A DNA stretch of 64,000 bases from the NCBI GenBank assembly GCA_036852015.1, contig JAANDG010000131.1:62001-126000 (forward strand), in the 5' to 3' direction. A model generated the notes under the pieces. That model was not told the origin of the DNA and made no database searches. It saw only the letters and a list, made by a program, of their open reading frames with translations. Position numbers and translations under genes: made by a program. Positions 34,280 through 48,150 of the stretch are shown piece after piece. Within the stretch, counting starts at the first letter, position 1. Every line of letters begins with the position of its first letter. This DNA comes from Pelodera strongyloides (taxonomy: Eukaryota; Nematoda; Chromadorea; Rhabditida; Rhabditidae).

Positions 34280-36524
34280 TATGGGAATCTGAAAAAAGTT
34301 CATATTATATTGAGGAATTAAAGTGGTATGGCACGTGTTTTTCGAAAGGTATACTGGACAACTCTATTTCCATATATATAATATATTATCATCCTTTTTG
34401 TGCCCTAAATGCCGTGAAGGGATATAAATTTGCATATAATACATGAGAATGCAGTTATAGGTATAATACATGAGAACCCACGTACCATGCCGTTACTCTG
34501 GCATACTCTAGCTCAACAATAAATAGTTGTTCATTCTCAAGGAGAAAGATAAATATGATTTAATTTAAGATTATTTGTAAAAGAGAGAAAAAAGTCAAAA
34601 TGTTATCTGAATCTATGAATCTACTGTGTTCAAGGTACAATACTTCTGCAGTGCAGCGCTCCATATAGAGAAATATTTTTCAGTAGAAGCTTATTGTAAA
34701 AGGCTCTAAATGTAATTGTGAGGTGCACAAAAAAGTTGTATATCTACCATATACATATAAAAAGGTGTCCAACTATGCTCCTACCTCTCTCAACGCTCCT
34801 TATATAGCCAAATTGGCGGCGCTTTGAAACAATGCGCTCCATATAAGGGCCTGACTAAAACAAACAAAAAGCGCGCCAAAACTTTGCCGTTTATTTGTTT
34901 TCACACTCGATTTTCGTCTATTTTCAGTGATTGCATAGCTGTGCCCATATATTGCAACAATAGTGGGTTGATGGTTATTTGTTTGGTTTTGGTTTTAAGC
35001 GAAACCGTAAAATCATGGGGCTAATTTGGTGTTTAAAGCATTAACTTATGATCATTTGGTTTTTAAATTAGAATTTATTTGTTTAAACGCCCACTAGATA
35101 GTGAGAGGTCTTTGGTGACTTACTGGCTAGTGGGTGTTCATCAAAAATCGCTAGTATGGGTCGTGAGTCACCACGCGGCCGTACATAGTAACGTAGTACG
35201 TACTACGATACTCCACGGCATTTGAGCACATCAAAAGTTCCTGCTTTTGAAATTCAAGGAGGAAAGCTCTGCAGTTGCGGCGGATTTTTCAAGCGCTTTC
35301 AAAAACTGGACCAAAACGGCGCCGGTGCTGGGCGCAATCAGCGCGTCCACACACCGTTTCGAGAAACGCGAATCATTTTTCGAAAAATAAATGCATGTCA
35401 ATGAACACCAAAACCAAAAATACATGAAATTCAAATGTTTATTTACTGACCCAGCAACATGAAGAGTATACAGTATACAACATATATGAACATGCAGAGT
35501 AAATTTGGTCTGACATTAAATCAACTATCGATCAGTACGAGCTCAAAACTTCAATCTCCGTTTTAAATGGACTAGAATAGCGGTTGAAAGGTAGAAGTGA
35601 AATACTGATTTTCTTAAGTCGGATAACTGCAATACAGGCAAAGCGAAAACTTGTTCATGCTAAGAGTAAAGTTTAAATGATATACATACTGTGCTTCTTA
35701 GGTAAATTTAACAATACGGCGAAGAGTTCACAAAAAAATAATTAGTTTCTGTGCTACACACTATGTACGTGTGTACTTACACTATGTACTAAGTCGATAT
35801 ACTAATAAATTTGTGAGAGTAAGTCAACTAGCAAACGTTGTATATGTTGATAAAGTAGACGTTTGGGCCCCAGATCATCATCAGAACAATAACTCAAACT
35901 TTAAACTTATTTGGTACTTAAACCTAAACCAGTGACCTTTCTCGGTTTATATAAGGGTGAATTGTGCGAAATACCGGGATAAACTATAGGAACCTAGCAA
36001 TATGCAGGCTATTTTCTAGCGTTCAAGTAAAAGTTGTAGAGATCTGTTTAAGATTAATACATTTTTTAAACGAAACAATGAGCAAGAAGCACAAATAATG
36101 TATAAGAATGATATAAAAGAACAGTAGACCATATATTCAATGTACGATTACGCTTACATCAATATTTACGTATGTCGCGGTAAATCTCTAGTATCCTAAG
36201 GCGTGTATCATCTTAGAATCATAAAATAATGTAATTTAAAAGTAATACGTTGAAGGGGGCATGCACGGGTACAACATTACTGGGGTTCCTAGTTCCTACT
36301 CAACAAAAAAGGCTTACAATTAGTAAAGAATCACCGGGGTTTTTGTGTAACAAAGTTGCAGTTTTTTGCAGTTTTTTGAAGATTTGTCATAAGTTTCAAC
36401 TTAAGCGGTTCATTAACTTACAACTGGAATAGAAGTAGGCGGAGTAACTTCTCACATGCTAGTGGAACTTCCGTGCCATTCCACGGTGACATTCGTGACA
36501 CCATCCGTGACACCGTGACACAAA
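34280..36524. other. intergenic region, no supported gene
   Basis: AT-rich, with a moderately GC-rich patch at 35240-35370 that is open on the minus strand for 67 codons but has no matching splice partner or recognisable sequence. No palindromic TTAA element was noticed. Confidence 0.5.
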
Positions 36525-39227
36525 TCACACAGACACTCGACATCCGTGTCGCAGATTTTCTTCACAAGACTGTTTTCGAATGTCCACCGCAAGATCGGCA
36601 AGAACCTAAATTTAAAATATTCAAGTTTAGTTATATTTGTGCCTTTGAAAGTTACCCGTAGCACAATGATTAGCGCAGTTAACTCGCGAGCAAACAGACG
36701 GTGGCTGGAAACCCGTACGTTTATCTACCTATACGATTAACTCTTTATTCCATAAAAAAAAATAGAAAATAAACAAGTGAGCATGATAGACAAAATAACC
36801 ACTCGAACTATAAATCTCGAATCCTTATCAACCGCTATTGTCAGAGAGTACATAGATAAAATAAAATAAAGTAGTTTCATAAGCTATAGAATAAAGGCTG
36901 ACCTTGGTCAAAGCTTTCAGACGGTCAGCCGTGGAGTCCAGACGTTGAGAGATTTGCGAATTAACCGACGATAAATCAAAATCAGCGAGCTGAAAAACAA
37001 TAGATTATTACAAGATAGATACCCTTGAGAGGGTGCGCCGCGCCCCTGTGGCGGACCCGCGCGGCGATGACGCGGACCTTTCGTTGTATTGTTAGGATCC
37101 GAACGGCAGATACCTACCGCGGGGACCGGGAAGCACGATATCGTATACGGACCAACAACTTACCCCATTGATGACACTGTCAACCGACGTGAAGTTCTGG
37201 CTTGGCGTGGGTCTGGAGTGAAATCCGATTTGCCCGTATTTTCTTGCATTCGTTGGAGGTTCTGTCGTCAAGGACGCTGTATCACAACCGACACTCAAAG
37301 TATTGATCGATGCGTCGGTGGAATCGATCGATGACGTCGTCTCGGCGTCTGACGAGGGAGAGGAGGGCATAGACTGGAAAGGAACAAGGTGAATGGTTAG
37401 AGTCCAGAGTCAAGTAAGGTATTCATTATGATCTGAACCTGGAAGACTGGTGCGTGTGGCCCAAATGGGAGACCGTTAGTTCCAGATAAGTGATGCGGGT
37501 TCGGACTGGCTCCGCGTCATATTTTCATAACCGATCTTATTTGCTAGGAAGGCTAACTACCCACCATGCTATCGTCATCGTCGTCTAGGCCAATGAAGCT
37601 GGATGATCGTTTGAGCTCGGATCTGAAATGAAGTGCATAAATATTATAAAATTATATAAATGCGAGAAGGCTACCTTTCATGACCTTAACCTGAAGACTA
37701 TGTCCATAGTGATCTTTTGAGTAGCAAGAAAGCGTGATCAGCTTTATGCCTGCCAGTGACAATCCACTCGAGAAGTCGATTTATCGACTTTTAGTGGTGT
37801 GTCACCAGGACCGCAAGCGAACCCTTGATCTTTTCACGGGCGGCTAGCTACTACACCTACATGCGGACGTCAGTAGAATCTATAGAATACAGTGTATTCC
37901 CACTATTCCCACCTCGTCTGTGTATGTGGTCTCCTCCTTCTCTCGGTGGCCGGCGAATGGGCACAATGTTCCAAGCAATACCGTACACTAATACCACTGA
38001 AAATAGACTTACTAGTAAAAAATTGTCAGTTGTAGTTTCTGTAGTTCTAACACCAAAAAGCAAGAAAAACGCATCACTACGGTGCTAAATGAGAATGGAA
38101 GCAAGTGAAAACTCTAGATTTCTTTCTTGGTTGCACTGCGTAAGAGAATGCTTACAATTCAGCCGATTCGTTTACGTGTACGAATGCCGTGCACGTGACG
38201 GTCGAAATCACGTCGTCGACGGCGTAATTGTTTATGGAATCTGAAATATAAGTAACTTGTAATTTCCCTCCTTCTAACTCTCAATTCATCTCTCTCTCTC
38301 TACCGATGTGTCTCTCTTTCTCCCTATGTCCCTGTCTCTCTCTCTCCCTCTCCATATTAGAATAACATCACTACCTTGATGCAAAGATCCACGACGTCTT
38401 CGCTTAGTCGGCGGCGACGGTGATCGCGAACACAATAGGTAATACTCCTAAAGATTAACAAATTCCCATACGTATCAGATAATCTGCAGGAAGTATTATG
38501 CTAACAAAAAGTTATGAAAAAACGTGATAATCTCATAATGTAAACTCTAGAACTCGCGAACGGAACCCGTATAAATCTTTATACCGAAAAGTAACTGTAA
38601 TAAAGAGAACGACATCGCAGGCTTGTCTCTAATAAGAAGTGACTAACTACCTACGTCGGCCATATATTTTACCAAGGGTTCTTTGTCAACTCAGAAATAA
38701 TGTACTGTTACCTCGAAGTAATTACTAATAAATTGTCTACTCACCCCATCGGTAGAGTCAGAAATATCTTCCGAAGTACTGGCGACGAGTCCACTTTGTG
38801 AAGCACGTGAGGACTCGACCGAGGACAGCCACGACTAAAAAACAATAAACTACTGTAACAATGTATCAATCAACCATTTAATCGATTAACTAAACTTATT
38901 TATTGGTGAAAAATTATTTTCGAAAGAAATTATTAGTTAAAAAGAGGATTGAGCAGAGTGATTGGCACAGCTGCTATGATATTTGGTTAATTATGTGCTG
39001 AAAATGGCCAGATTGTCCATCATACGTTTCGGAAACCACGTGCTATACCGCTTTGATAATCCTCAATCATAGCCCACCTGAAACTGGCTCCTTTGCTCAA
39101 ATGTTATGCTCCTCACGTATACATCAGATGCGTGTTGCTCGCTCATGTGCTCACAGAGTAGCTCAGGACTTTCTACTGACTCCCGGCAAACTGCGCACTC
39201 AATATAGATACAACCAGCTTCTTGCAT
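36525..39227 (-). CDS. C2H2 zinc-finger protein of unknown role
   Basis: Eight exons on the minus strand: 39227-39078, 38834-38745, 38447-38375, 38240-38156, 37622-37565, 37373-37164, 36989-36903, 36605-36525 (TGA). Every exon phase agrees, giving 277 residues. Residues 11-32 form one C2H2 finger, C-X2-C-X12-H-X4-H (CAVC...H-MSEQ-H). Then come a Ser-rich stretch, a basic SPPTKRRRRG patch near 90-100 that could be a nuclear signal, an acidic DDDDD patch (about 147-150), a Ser/Thr-rich region (153-222) and a short heptad-like segment (SQISQRLDSTADRLKALTK). I do not recognise the family; a nuclear protein is plausible. The ATG follows ATTTCAGATTTAAA, probably trans-spliced. The last exon is supported only by phase and signals. 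Confidence 0.72.
36655..36722 (+). pseudogene. possible tRNA-like remnant
   Basis: GTAGCACAATGATTAGCGC resembles an A-box, and GGCTGGAAACCCG lies where a B-box would be. No folding stems are clear. Weak. Confidence 0.15.
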
Positions 39228-39417
39228 TTTAAATCTGAAATAGGATGGATAAAACAAGATTTTAAAAAAAAATTGTTACATCAAGTAAGAATATGCACAA
39301 ATAGTGAGATAGACAAACATTTACAAAATACAACGGATGGAGGCACATAAATTAGAGCAATGGTGGGGACTTTAAACTTTAACCAAGCGGTTATTTTAGG
39401 TGACCTGAGCACTTTAA

Positions 39418-39580
39418 AGCGAAATACCGGCCGGTTTGTGAAACGCATCTCAAATTACTATCCATTTATGCAACGTGGGTTCTCACTGGGGTCTAGTTTT
39501 TATTTTAATTTATGTTCATTTGCATAAGCTGCATAAGAGTACTGGTCTGATGTTTTTCAAAAACCGGCCGGTATTTTGCT
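39418..39580. mobile_element. TTAA-flanked palindromic element, family B copy 4
   Basis: Starts AGCGAAATACCGGCCGG and ends CCGGCCGGTATTTTGCT. TTAA at 39414-39417 and 39581-39584. Confidence 0.9.
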
Positions 39581-40281
39581 TTAATACCGGTAGATGTACT
39601 ACTGGATCTGCTAGATGTACACACAAAAACGTGATATAATTGCCATTCGGGTCAAGAACATTAGTAAATCAGAAACACGGAAGTAGTACTAGAAAGGAAT
39701 CAGAACTAGGTAGAAGTGACATTGAAGAAATTAATAGAAGAGATTTACCAGGTTACTGTAATTGTAGTTTTTATGCTTGTTAGTTGATTGATGCTTAATG
39801 GACATGATTATCAGTTCATACAAATATACAAATGTAACATACAAACACACAAACATACAAATGTAACAAACATACCAACATACAAATGTAACAAGGACAT
39901 ATCGAAATAACAATATATCTGAGGGAACGGATGAAGTTATTACACTTTCTCTATCCGACTGATAGAAAATATGAATTTGAACAACAACTTATCATTAACA
40001 TTAACTTTCTAAATCCTTCTATTGTTTATCCTCCGCCACTTCTTATTGCTAGTTTTGCAATAATATTTACTTCAATTCAAAATACTCCCGGTTGAAGACT
40101 ACATCTCTTTATGGTTTTTGCAGAATCAGCAGGCTTTTTGCAAGTCACGAGCCAAAAAAAATGCAAAACGTGCCATTTTTTGCACGTATTATAGTGGGTT
40201 TCCAAACACAGTACATAGTGCAGAGTAACAGAAAATTGGCAGCAATTTGGCAACAAAGACCTGACTCTTTACGTAATTTAA

Positions 40282-40457
40282 AGCGAAATAGCGGCAGGTT
40301 TCTCAAACGCATCGTGGATAACTGAATTCTTACGTATTTATGCCAAGCTACTCGGAATTTAGCTCGATTTTTTTATTCTAATTTATATTCATTTGCATAA
40401 GCTGTATATGAATGCAGGTGTACTTGATGTATTTCAAAAACCGGCCGGTATTTCGCT
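40282..40457. mobile_element. TTAA-flanked palindromic element, family B copy 5
   Basis: Left arm AGCGAAATAGCGGCAGG, right arm CCGGCCGGTATTTCGCT, TTAA on both sides. Confidence 0.9.
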
Positions 40458-43399
40458 TTAATATTTACTACGCATACACTGAATAGTTAATCATGTAAGA
40501 GTAAACTATATCAAACACCAAATGTACATCAAACACCAAATTTTACGCGTTTAAGTCGCAATCACATTTACTGTTGTGTTCTAAGATAACTAATATAAAA
40601 ATTAAGATGGATATGACCATAAGTAAGGTTGTGAACATTGGTCACTTATTACAATTACTGGACCAGAGTTGCAAAAAAGTTGTAGTCTTCAATATAAGAC
40701 TAAAAATCACAATAAAAATGTGGTAAGTAAGGTCATTTGACCAAAAAAGTATCTTGAGATGTGTGGTGTATGCTTCTATAAAAACCTGTGGAATAAAAGT
40801 GAAATGACTATGCAAAAGCATACTAAGGTCAACAAACAATAAGGTAAACCCTAACTCAGGTAAAGAGGGTTGGTAAGCGTGTACGGGATGTAGCTCACTA
40901 AGGAAAGTCGAACTACTGGGGAAGTAGCTCACTAAGGAAAGTCTCACTTATGGGGAAGTAGCTCACTAAGGAAAGTCTCACTAATGGTTGGGTAAAGGAG
41001 GGTAATACATGGGACGTAGCTCACTCACGCAAAGGGGGGATATTAGGGCCCAAAAACTTCCAAAAAGCCATTTTTGGCAACGTGGCCCTCCCAACCTCGC
41101 ACGCATGCTTGAAACGCTAATTATTAGTTGACAGTGACGTGCGTATGGGGCTGTTTTTTCCTCCATATTTCGGTAGCTATCTATATATGGAAACTAGAAA
41201 CAGTTGCGGAATATTATATGTTTTGTGAATACTAAAATTGGGATATGATTAAATTTTTTTAGATACTTGCGAATTTATAGAGTAATCGATACCTATGATA
41301 ATAATAATGATAATAACAATAATAATATCGTACGATATTGTCGCTATTGACAGTAAATCATGTTCTCAATCTTCTAATTAATTGATAACAATTGTAAGCA
41401 ATTTTTCCATGAAAATTCCTTCCAATTAGCTTTTTTGGGAAAAATACTCTCAATATAAATTTCCTATATACAGTACCCCATAAATTGAGCACACTACAAA
41501 TAATGATGCATTGTCGTTACCGTATGCCTTCCTCAAAAATCTAAAAAGTAATCAATATCTTCCGCGGCGGGACCTCAACCAAAGTTTGTGCAAAATGTGG
41601 ACAAAAATAAAACGTTTTCGCTCAACTTATCCCCTTTCCTCTAACTGAAGTGTCTGCAGCAAACAACACAAAATTTTGCAAAACAATTTTTTTGCGGCGA
41701 AAAGGCCAAAGATTACAAAATAAATCGTGCAAAAAGGGAAAAAGGATGACAAATAGGTCGGGAAAAAGGGTTTTATCCGAAATTTCCGCCCTTTTTTATT
41801 TCGGGAATTTATAGAATGAGCAGCAAGGAATCAAGAGATAACGGTACAAAATGGGTGCAAAATTGGAAACATTTTGGAAAAATTAATCCGTTATAAAAAT
41901 CTGTTTTATTATATTATGTAATTAGGAGAACATCTCTTACCGCAATGCAAAAATAAAAAAGATAAATTGAGAACAAATTCCCCATTACTTCTTAGTACAC
42001 AGGGAAAAAACAGTAAAAAGAACTGTTGTTTACATAAAGGAAGAAAAAAAGAAAATGAACAAAATATTATAATACTGTTTAAAAAAAAGAACCTGTTTCA
42101 AAACAACAGGGCAGTTTTTTTTTTTTTTTTTTCACACACACACACCCTTTTCATTGCTACTTTATCTATTTTCTTCCAATATAAAAATTATTATGGACTA
42201 TGCCTGAAAAAAATATGTCTGAGAGATATATTCTCCAAAAGTGTTAAATTTTAATGAAAAGCGGTTTCTAAAATCGAAATATATAAAAATCGATAATTCA
42301 GCGAAAACTTTATCAGATAAAGACAATAAACATTATTTTTATCAAAATCAAATTATCGGGAAAGTAAAGGACGTAAAATGGCAAAGTGAGGGGGCGGCGT
42401 TTCATGTTTCTATATTTGGCGCTGCGCGCCACTGTTTAGCCAGCGCGCAGACGGGGGAGCGTTTAGTAGAGTGGGCATGCCTGCATGCCTGTATGCCAGA
42501 GAGAATGAGCACACTGAACCCATTGTTACTACATTTTCCATTTATTATCACGCCAAATTACGGTTCTCTTTGGCAGACCATGAAATAGTAAAACAATAAA
42601 AGAATAAAAGTTAAAATATGGACCCTTTCGCAGATCCGCAGAGATTTCTCCTGTGCAGGAAATACAAAAGACTAACCGTAACAAGACTGGCATTGTAAAT
42701 GACGACATACAGTAGTTTGTGCAAATTAAGCAAGTACTAAAAGCAATTATGACATTATGGCACCGAAGGACACATACTGATTTCAGGAGTATGCCTGTGA
42801 AAACAGACGAAACACACGGACTTCTTCCTTATACAGGTTAGTTTTAAGTTTCGAGTTTCCGATGTATGACAAGTAAATGAATGAAAAATGATATGCGCGT
42901 TCGATTGTACTGTAAAATTTTATTCATTATTTATGAAATGCAGTAGTTTTGATCAATCGGGAAACAGAATATCTACAGGGTGAGCAATGAGTCACCAACT
43001 TTCATCAAAGTCCAATAAAATATAACAAATCAGTAATTTTGATCAGTTGGGGGCTCTAGGATATTTGTTTATATAAAAAATCAATGTCTTAGCATTATTA
43101 TTAAGTAATCACCATCATAAATATTTTATTTTATATATTAAAAGTTATTTCAAAGTGATATGATACAATCTACAAAGTATCTCATGGGTCATGGGGTTGA
43201 TTTGCAAGTTGGCACAAGCGAAGAAATAGAATTTTAGAAAGGATAAGCCGATGAGTCACAAGCTTTCATCACGAGGTAGTTGATAAAATCCAATAAAATA
43301 AAACAAAAACAGAACCCCGAGATAATATATTCTGCGTCATGTTCATGTCGCAATACCAATACGATATTAATGTATAATATTAATTATAATAAATGTTAA

Positions 43400-43850
43400 A
43401 GGGAGAGGCCCATGAGAAAAAAAGTTCTCCTTAATTTACTTGCACAGAATGTCCGGAATTTCAGAAATGTTACTGTGAAAACCGCATTGCGTGAAGCCTC
43501 GAACTCGCAGAGTTATTAGCCGGCAAACAGTTCGGCTAGGTACCGTAGTCAGTAACGTCAAAATTCGTTTTTACGGTTTATATCCGTTAATTTGCATTCT
43601 TTCTCTATATACGAATGGTCAAACGAATAAAGATCATTCCTACGACCATAAAGAGGCGTTTGCAATACAAGAGTGCCCTAAGAGCAAGATAATTGATTCT
43701 GACTACGGTACCTGGCTGAACTCTTTGCCGTGGAATAACTCTGTGAGTTCTAGGCTTCAAGCAATGCCGTTTTCACAGTAATATTTCTGAATTTCCGGAC
43801 ATTCTTTACAAATAAATTGAGGAAAACTTTATTCTCATGGGCCTTTCCCT
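43400..43850. mobile_element. TTAA-flanked 451-bp element, AGGGAGAGGCCC ends (family C copy 1)
   Basis: Starts AGGGAGAGGCCCATGAG and ends CTCATGGGCCTTTCCCT. The symmetry extends inward (GAATGTCCGGAATTTCAG, GGTACCGTAGTCAGTAACG). TTAA at 43396-43399 and 43851-43854. Related to 61110-61474 and 61903-62347. Confidence 0.9.
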
Positions 43851-45359
43851 TTAAGGAAATAGGGAAGTGTCTTTTTACTAAAAAAATACTCTAAAGGGAT
43901 AGGCACAGCAGTTTTTATAATCGTAGAGTGCGAGTAGGAACACAGAAGTATCTGATATATGACATCCTCCACATAATTTAATTGCTTGTAATTAGACAAT
44001 TAGGCTTTACCTACTGTAATGTGGAATCTGTCGATATGTCCATGTAATAACGATACAATGCTAAACTGGCAAGATACGTTCCGGAAAAAAATTCAAAATG
44101 CTGTAAATAAAATTGCTTGCATCGTTGCAAAGCTGGGCAGAAATTCCCCACAAAAAATATATAAAAGCGGCTGCAGAGCACATAGTGATAGGGAACGAGG
44201 GCCAGAGAAGTAGACGAAGAATTAGAGGGAGAGAGGTAACGGACAAAGATAGACAGATCTAGAGAGATAAAGAAAGATAGAGATAGACAGAGAGAGGGAG
44301 TTTGGTTCCGCTATGGCCCATAGGGCCAGTGGAGAGCCCCACTAGTGCCCAGTGCAGTTGTTGTTGTCTGTGTGTGTTAGGTTTTGCGAGTCGCGATCGC
44401 CTCAGGGCTTTTCGTTTGAGAGAGAGAGGGAGAGGGAGAGAGAGGGAGAGGGGGGGGAGAGAGAGGGAGAAGCTCTCCATCTGTAAAGACCCCAAAAGAA
44501 AGAGATAGAGGGGAGAGTCGCAACATTGATCCCCTAGAGACCCTTGGTTTGCACGCGAAAATTCCAGCTATTTTTGACAGGAGAGCAGAATTGTGAAATT
44601 GGAGGAGCGGGCCCATGAAAAATATCCTAGGCGAAATATCTAAGCCGTTTATCGATATGTGTAGTTTCAGACGTAGGCAATAAAGTATACATACATATGA
44701 CAGGGGACGAAGAGCTTCTAATTCGTTATGAATACCCAAACTTTAAAATCCTACTTTTACATACCTACTATGTGCGCAGATGCGATGACGTGCTTCTGGA
44801 ATAAGGAAATTAAGTGGAAGATTATGTTGTCCTTTCATTGGACTAGCTCTCTCTCTCTTTCAATCTCTCTCTCTTTCAATCTCTCTCTCTCTCTCTCTCT
44901 CTCTTGCATGATTATTGCCTGAAGCCTCAACAGCAGCAAAAACCTTAATTTCCACACGGAAGTAATGGATCCGCGATCTCTGGTCAATTAGTTCCAATTA
45001 ATTCATATGTAAAAGGAAGGGACCTCTTTGGAAAAGGGCCCAATTTCCACAAAGAAGGGACCAACAAAACAGAAAACGTGCGGACAAGGGACTTGAGTGC
45101 TATATAATAGGTCTCAACTCATTCTAACTCTGTCTATTGGTCTACCTAAAGTAAAACTGTTATCAATACTAGCAAATGAATTTAAATAAATATTAAAAAA
45201 TTCAGTCTGTAATGTAAATATGTTATAAGTAAAAAGATACGCTAAAGCCGTGACGAAAGTTGGAGTAAAAATGGCGTGGTTTAGGCGAGCAAACTTGCAC
45301 GCCGTTGCATAGCCGCGCACCACCTTGTTCCACGACGCACGAACGCCAACATTCTTTAA

Positions 45360-45534
45360 TGCGAAATACCGCCCGGTTTTTGAAACGCATCGAGTACTCC
45401 CTGCCTTCCTATGCTTCATATGCAAATGAGCATAAATTTGAATAAAAAATAGACCCCAATAGACCCCTTTTAGCATAACTGCATAAGAATGCGGATATTT
45501 GAGATGCGTTTCAAAAACCGGCTGGTATTTCGCT
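45360..45534. mobile_element. TTAA-flanked palindromic element, family B copy 6
   Basis: Left arm TGCGAAATACCGCCCGG, right arm CCGGCTGGTATTTCGCT. TTAA at 45356-45359 and 45535-45538. Confidence 0.9.
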
Positions 45535-47372
45535 TTAATGTAAAATGTAACGGATGGAAGGGGCGGGGACTATATTCGATATTTTCAAATAAATTTATCT
45601 TTCCAAGAAGAAAATATTCAAATATTCTATCTCCAAGAATTAATATTAAATAGAAATTCCTCGTGTTCTAAAGAAAAGACTAATTTATTCGTAAACAAGG
45701 GGATTACAAGTTACTTTACAATATTCTACAAAAGGCGAATTTCAGATAAAGTACTAATAAATACTATTATTGCAAAATATGGGTTGTTTATAAGACTATA
45801 TATTCTAACCGAGAGGGAGAGAGAAGAGAGAGAAATGGAGGGATACTAGAGAGGGAGACGAGAGAGAGAGAATGGGTAGAGAGATGATGTGATGTTTCTA
45901 TAAGTGCAAAGAATGTCTCTAAAACTAAAACAAACGATCATTGATGTACATAGTACAGTACATGTACATCTCTTTGGTTAAACTGTGTAAGCCTTGCACT
46001 TTTAGTTGTATTTGTTGTAGGATGTAGTAGTGCACTTTTGCAGCACAAAAACACAGCGGAGGCTAATAAATCAGTCTCCCAGAGCAAAGAGAAGGAAAAA
46101 GGACATTTTCCCCCAAAAATAAAGGTGTGGAAACGATGTTTACAATAAGTTTTAATAGTGCAAACGGTAGCTCGTGTTGTTTTCGTTCTTTTTTATTCAC
46201 TAGTTCAAGCTAATAGTGCACAGTTTCAGTGGAAAAGCCCCAGGGAGAGGGGGTGGGATAAAGTAAAATTATGGCATTATTATTATTACATACTTGATGG
46301 AAATGCAAAGTAACGAGCATCTTTATATTCCAAAAACATAAATCGTATCGAAGCTTACATCATGAATATGTAAAACCAAGAAGTAAGTAATTTCTTGCAG
46401 AAGCTACAGTAGAAAAAATAAGAATATGCGTGATTTATTATATGGTGTTACAGTAGTTACAGTAGTTTGGTACAAAAGCTACCGTAAGAAAAAGTAAAGA
46501 ATAGGAATGAGTCTTAGATGACTAGTTTCTTCTGGAAGTATACCATAGGAAGCCGTTCAAGGACTAGTTTAGCGAGCGGTTTTTCGTTTTGGAGAAGAGA
46601 ACTTGCAGCAGTGTCTGTGCAAAAGTCTGCAGGACTGCCTGTCCTTCTCATGTTTGAAGTTGAGAGAGAAATAGAGAGATAGAGAGAGAAATAGAGAGAT
46701 GGGGCGGCACAGATCATATCAGTGCTGATATGCAACCTGCACAGACTCAGCGTGCTGCGATTTCTCTGGCTCTTATTCTCCGCACATTATACATCTCTCT
46801 CTCTGTGTCTCTCTCTGTGTCTCTCTCTGTGTCTCTGTCAAATAATCAATTGATCTCTGATTATTTGACTATCGGTTGCAAAAGCTTAATGGAACAGCCA
46901 AGATCAAGGTGGTTGTAGACAACAGGCCATTGGCCAATAGTTGGCGCACGCGCAGCCCACCTTGAGCTTGCAAGTGGCGTAGTGGTATTACTAGAAACAA
47001 TACAAAGGCGTAATCAATACATAGCAATGTTTTCTAATCATTGAGTTGTGATCAATCGTGCGCGGTTGTGCCGCCATTGTCTGTTGATTTTTTGAAAGAT
47101 TCTGGGGGTAAACATGTTTTGTTGTCTGCTACAATAAACTATTTTACACCAAACATCAGATTTTGGCGGTGGGAGGCAGGGAAAGAGACGAGAGAGAGAG
47201 AGGGGGGGGGAGAGAGAGATGTGATTCAATGCTTCTTCCCAACGTTTTTATGATATCGGAAAAGGAGAGCGGAGAATTATTGGCAGACTGATGTATGCAA
47301 AAGGGAGCAAAACACAAGGGAGACCCCTTGAAGTTGCGTGCAGAAACGAAAATTCCCGCTTACCAAAATTAA

Positions 47373-47544
47373 AGCGAAATACTAGCCGATTTTTGAAACG
47401 AATCGTGGACAACTGAATTTCTACCTAGTTATGCTAATTTACGCGAATCTAACTCGATTTTCTATTCTAGTTTATGTTCATTTGCATATGCTGCATAAGA
47501 ATGCCGGTCAACTCGGTGTTTCGAAAACCGACCAGTAATTCGCT
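47373..47544. mobile_element. TTAA-flanked palindromic element, family B copy 7
   Basis: Starts AGCGAAATACTAGCCG and ends CGACCAGTAATTCGCT. Its right TTAA (47545-47548) is also the left TTAA of the next copy. Confidence 0.9.
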
Positions 47545-47548
47545 TTAA

Positions 47549-47722
47549 AGCGAAATACCGGCCGGTTTTTGAAACGCATTGTGGACAACTGCATTCTTAT
47601 GCATTTATGCGAAGTGGGGGTCTAATTGGGGTCTATTTTTTATGCTAAGTTATGCTCATTTGCATATGACACATAAGAATGGGTGTACACGATGTGTTTC
47701 AAAAACCGGCCGGTATTTCGCT
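47549..47722. mobile_element. palindromic element, family B copy 8
   Basis: Starts AGCGAAATACCGGCCGG and ends CCGGCCGGTATTTCGCT. It shares TTAA with copy 7 on the left; the right flank is TTAT. Confidence 0.9.
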
Positions 47723-47975
47723 TTATGGGGATGTATGGAAAATTCATTGATAAAGGTTGATTATGAAGGCGCTGGTAACTAGCTTAAATTACGGTATCAG
47801 TGGTTTGAAAAACATACTTTTGTGACTTGTGTACGGTACCACACTAGTTGCTAGTTTTGGGCAAATATCTCTCTGACTTTTGAGGTTTACAAATTGCAGC
47901 TTTGACTTTACTCGCATAGCACACGAGTATTGTCCACATAACTTTCTCTTGGTCCAGAGCTTTTCGGGACCTTAA

Positions 47976-48150
47976 AGCGAAATACCGGCCGGTTTTTGAA
48001 ACGCATCGAGTACACCAACATTCTAATGCGTCATATGCAATTGAGCATTGTTTAGCATAAAAAATAGACCCCAATTAGACCCCACTTCGCATAAATACAT
48101 AAGAATGCAGTTGTCCACGATGCGTTTCAAAAACCGGCCGGTATTTCACT
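47976..48150. mobile_element. TTAA-flanked palindromic element, family B copy 9
   Basis: Starts AGCGAAATACCGGCCGG and ends CCGGCCGGTATTTCACT. TTAA at 47972-47975 and 48151-48154. Third copy within 800 bp. Confidence 0.9.

Noticed and set aside
46514..46735. minus-strand frame ending KLVLERLPMVYFQKKLVI
   Set aside because: Might be a terminal exon, but no upstream exon in matching phase was found and its first part reads a microsatellite.
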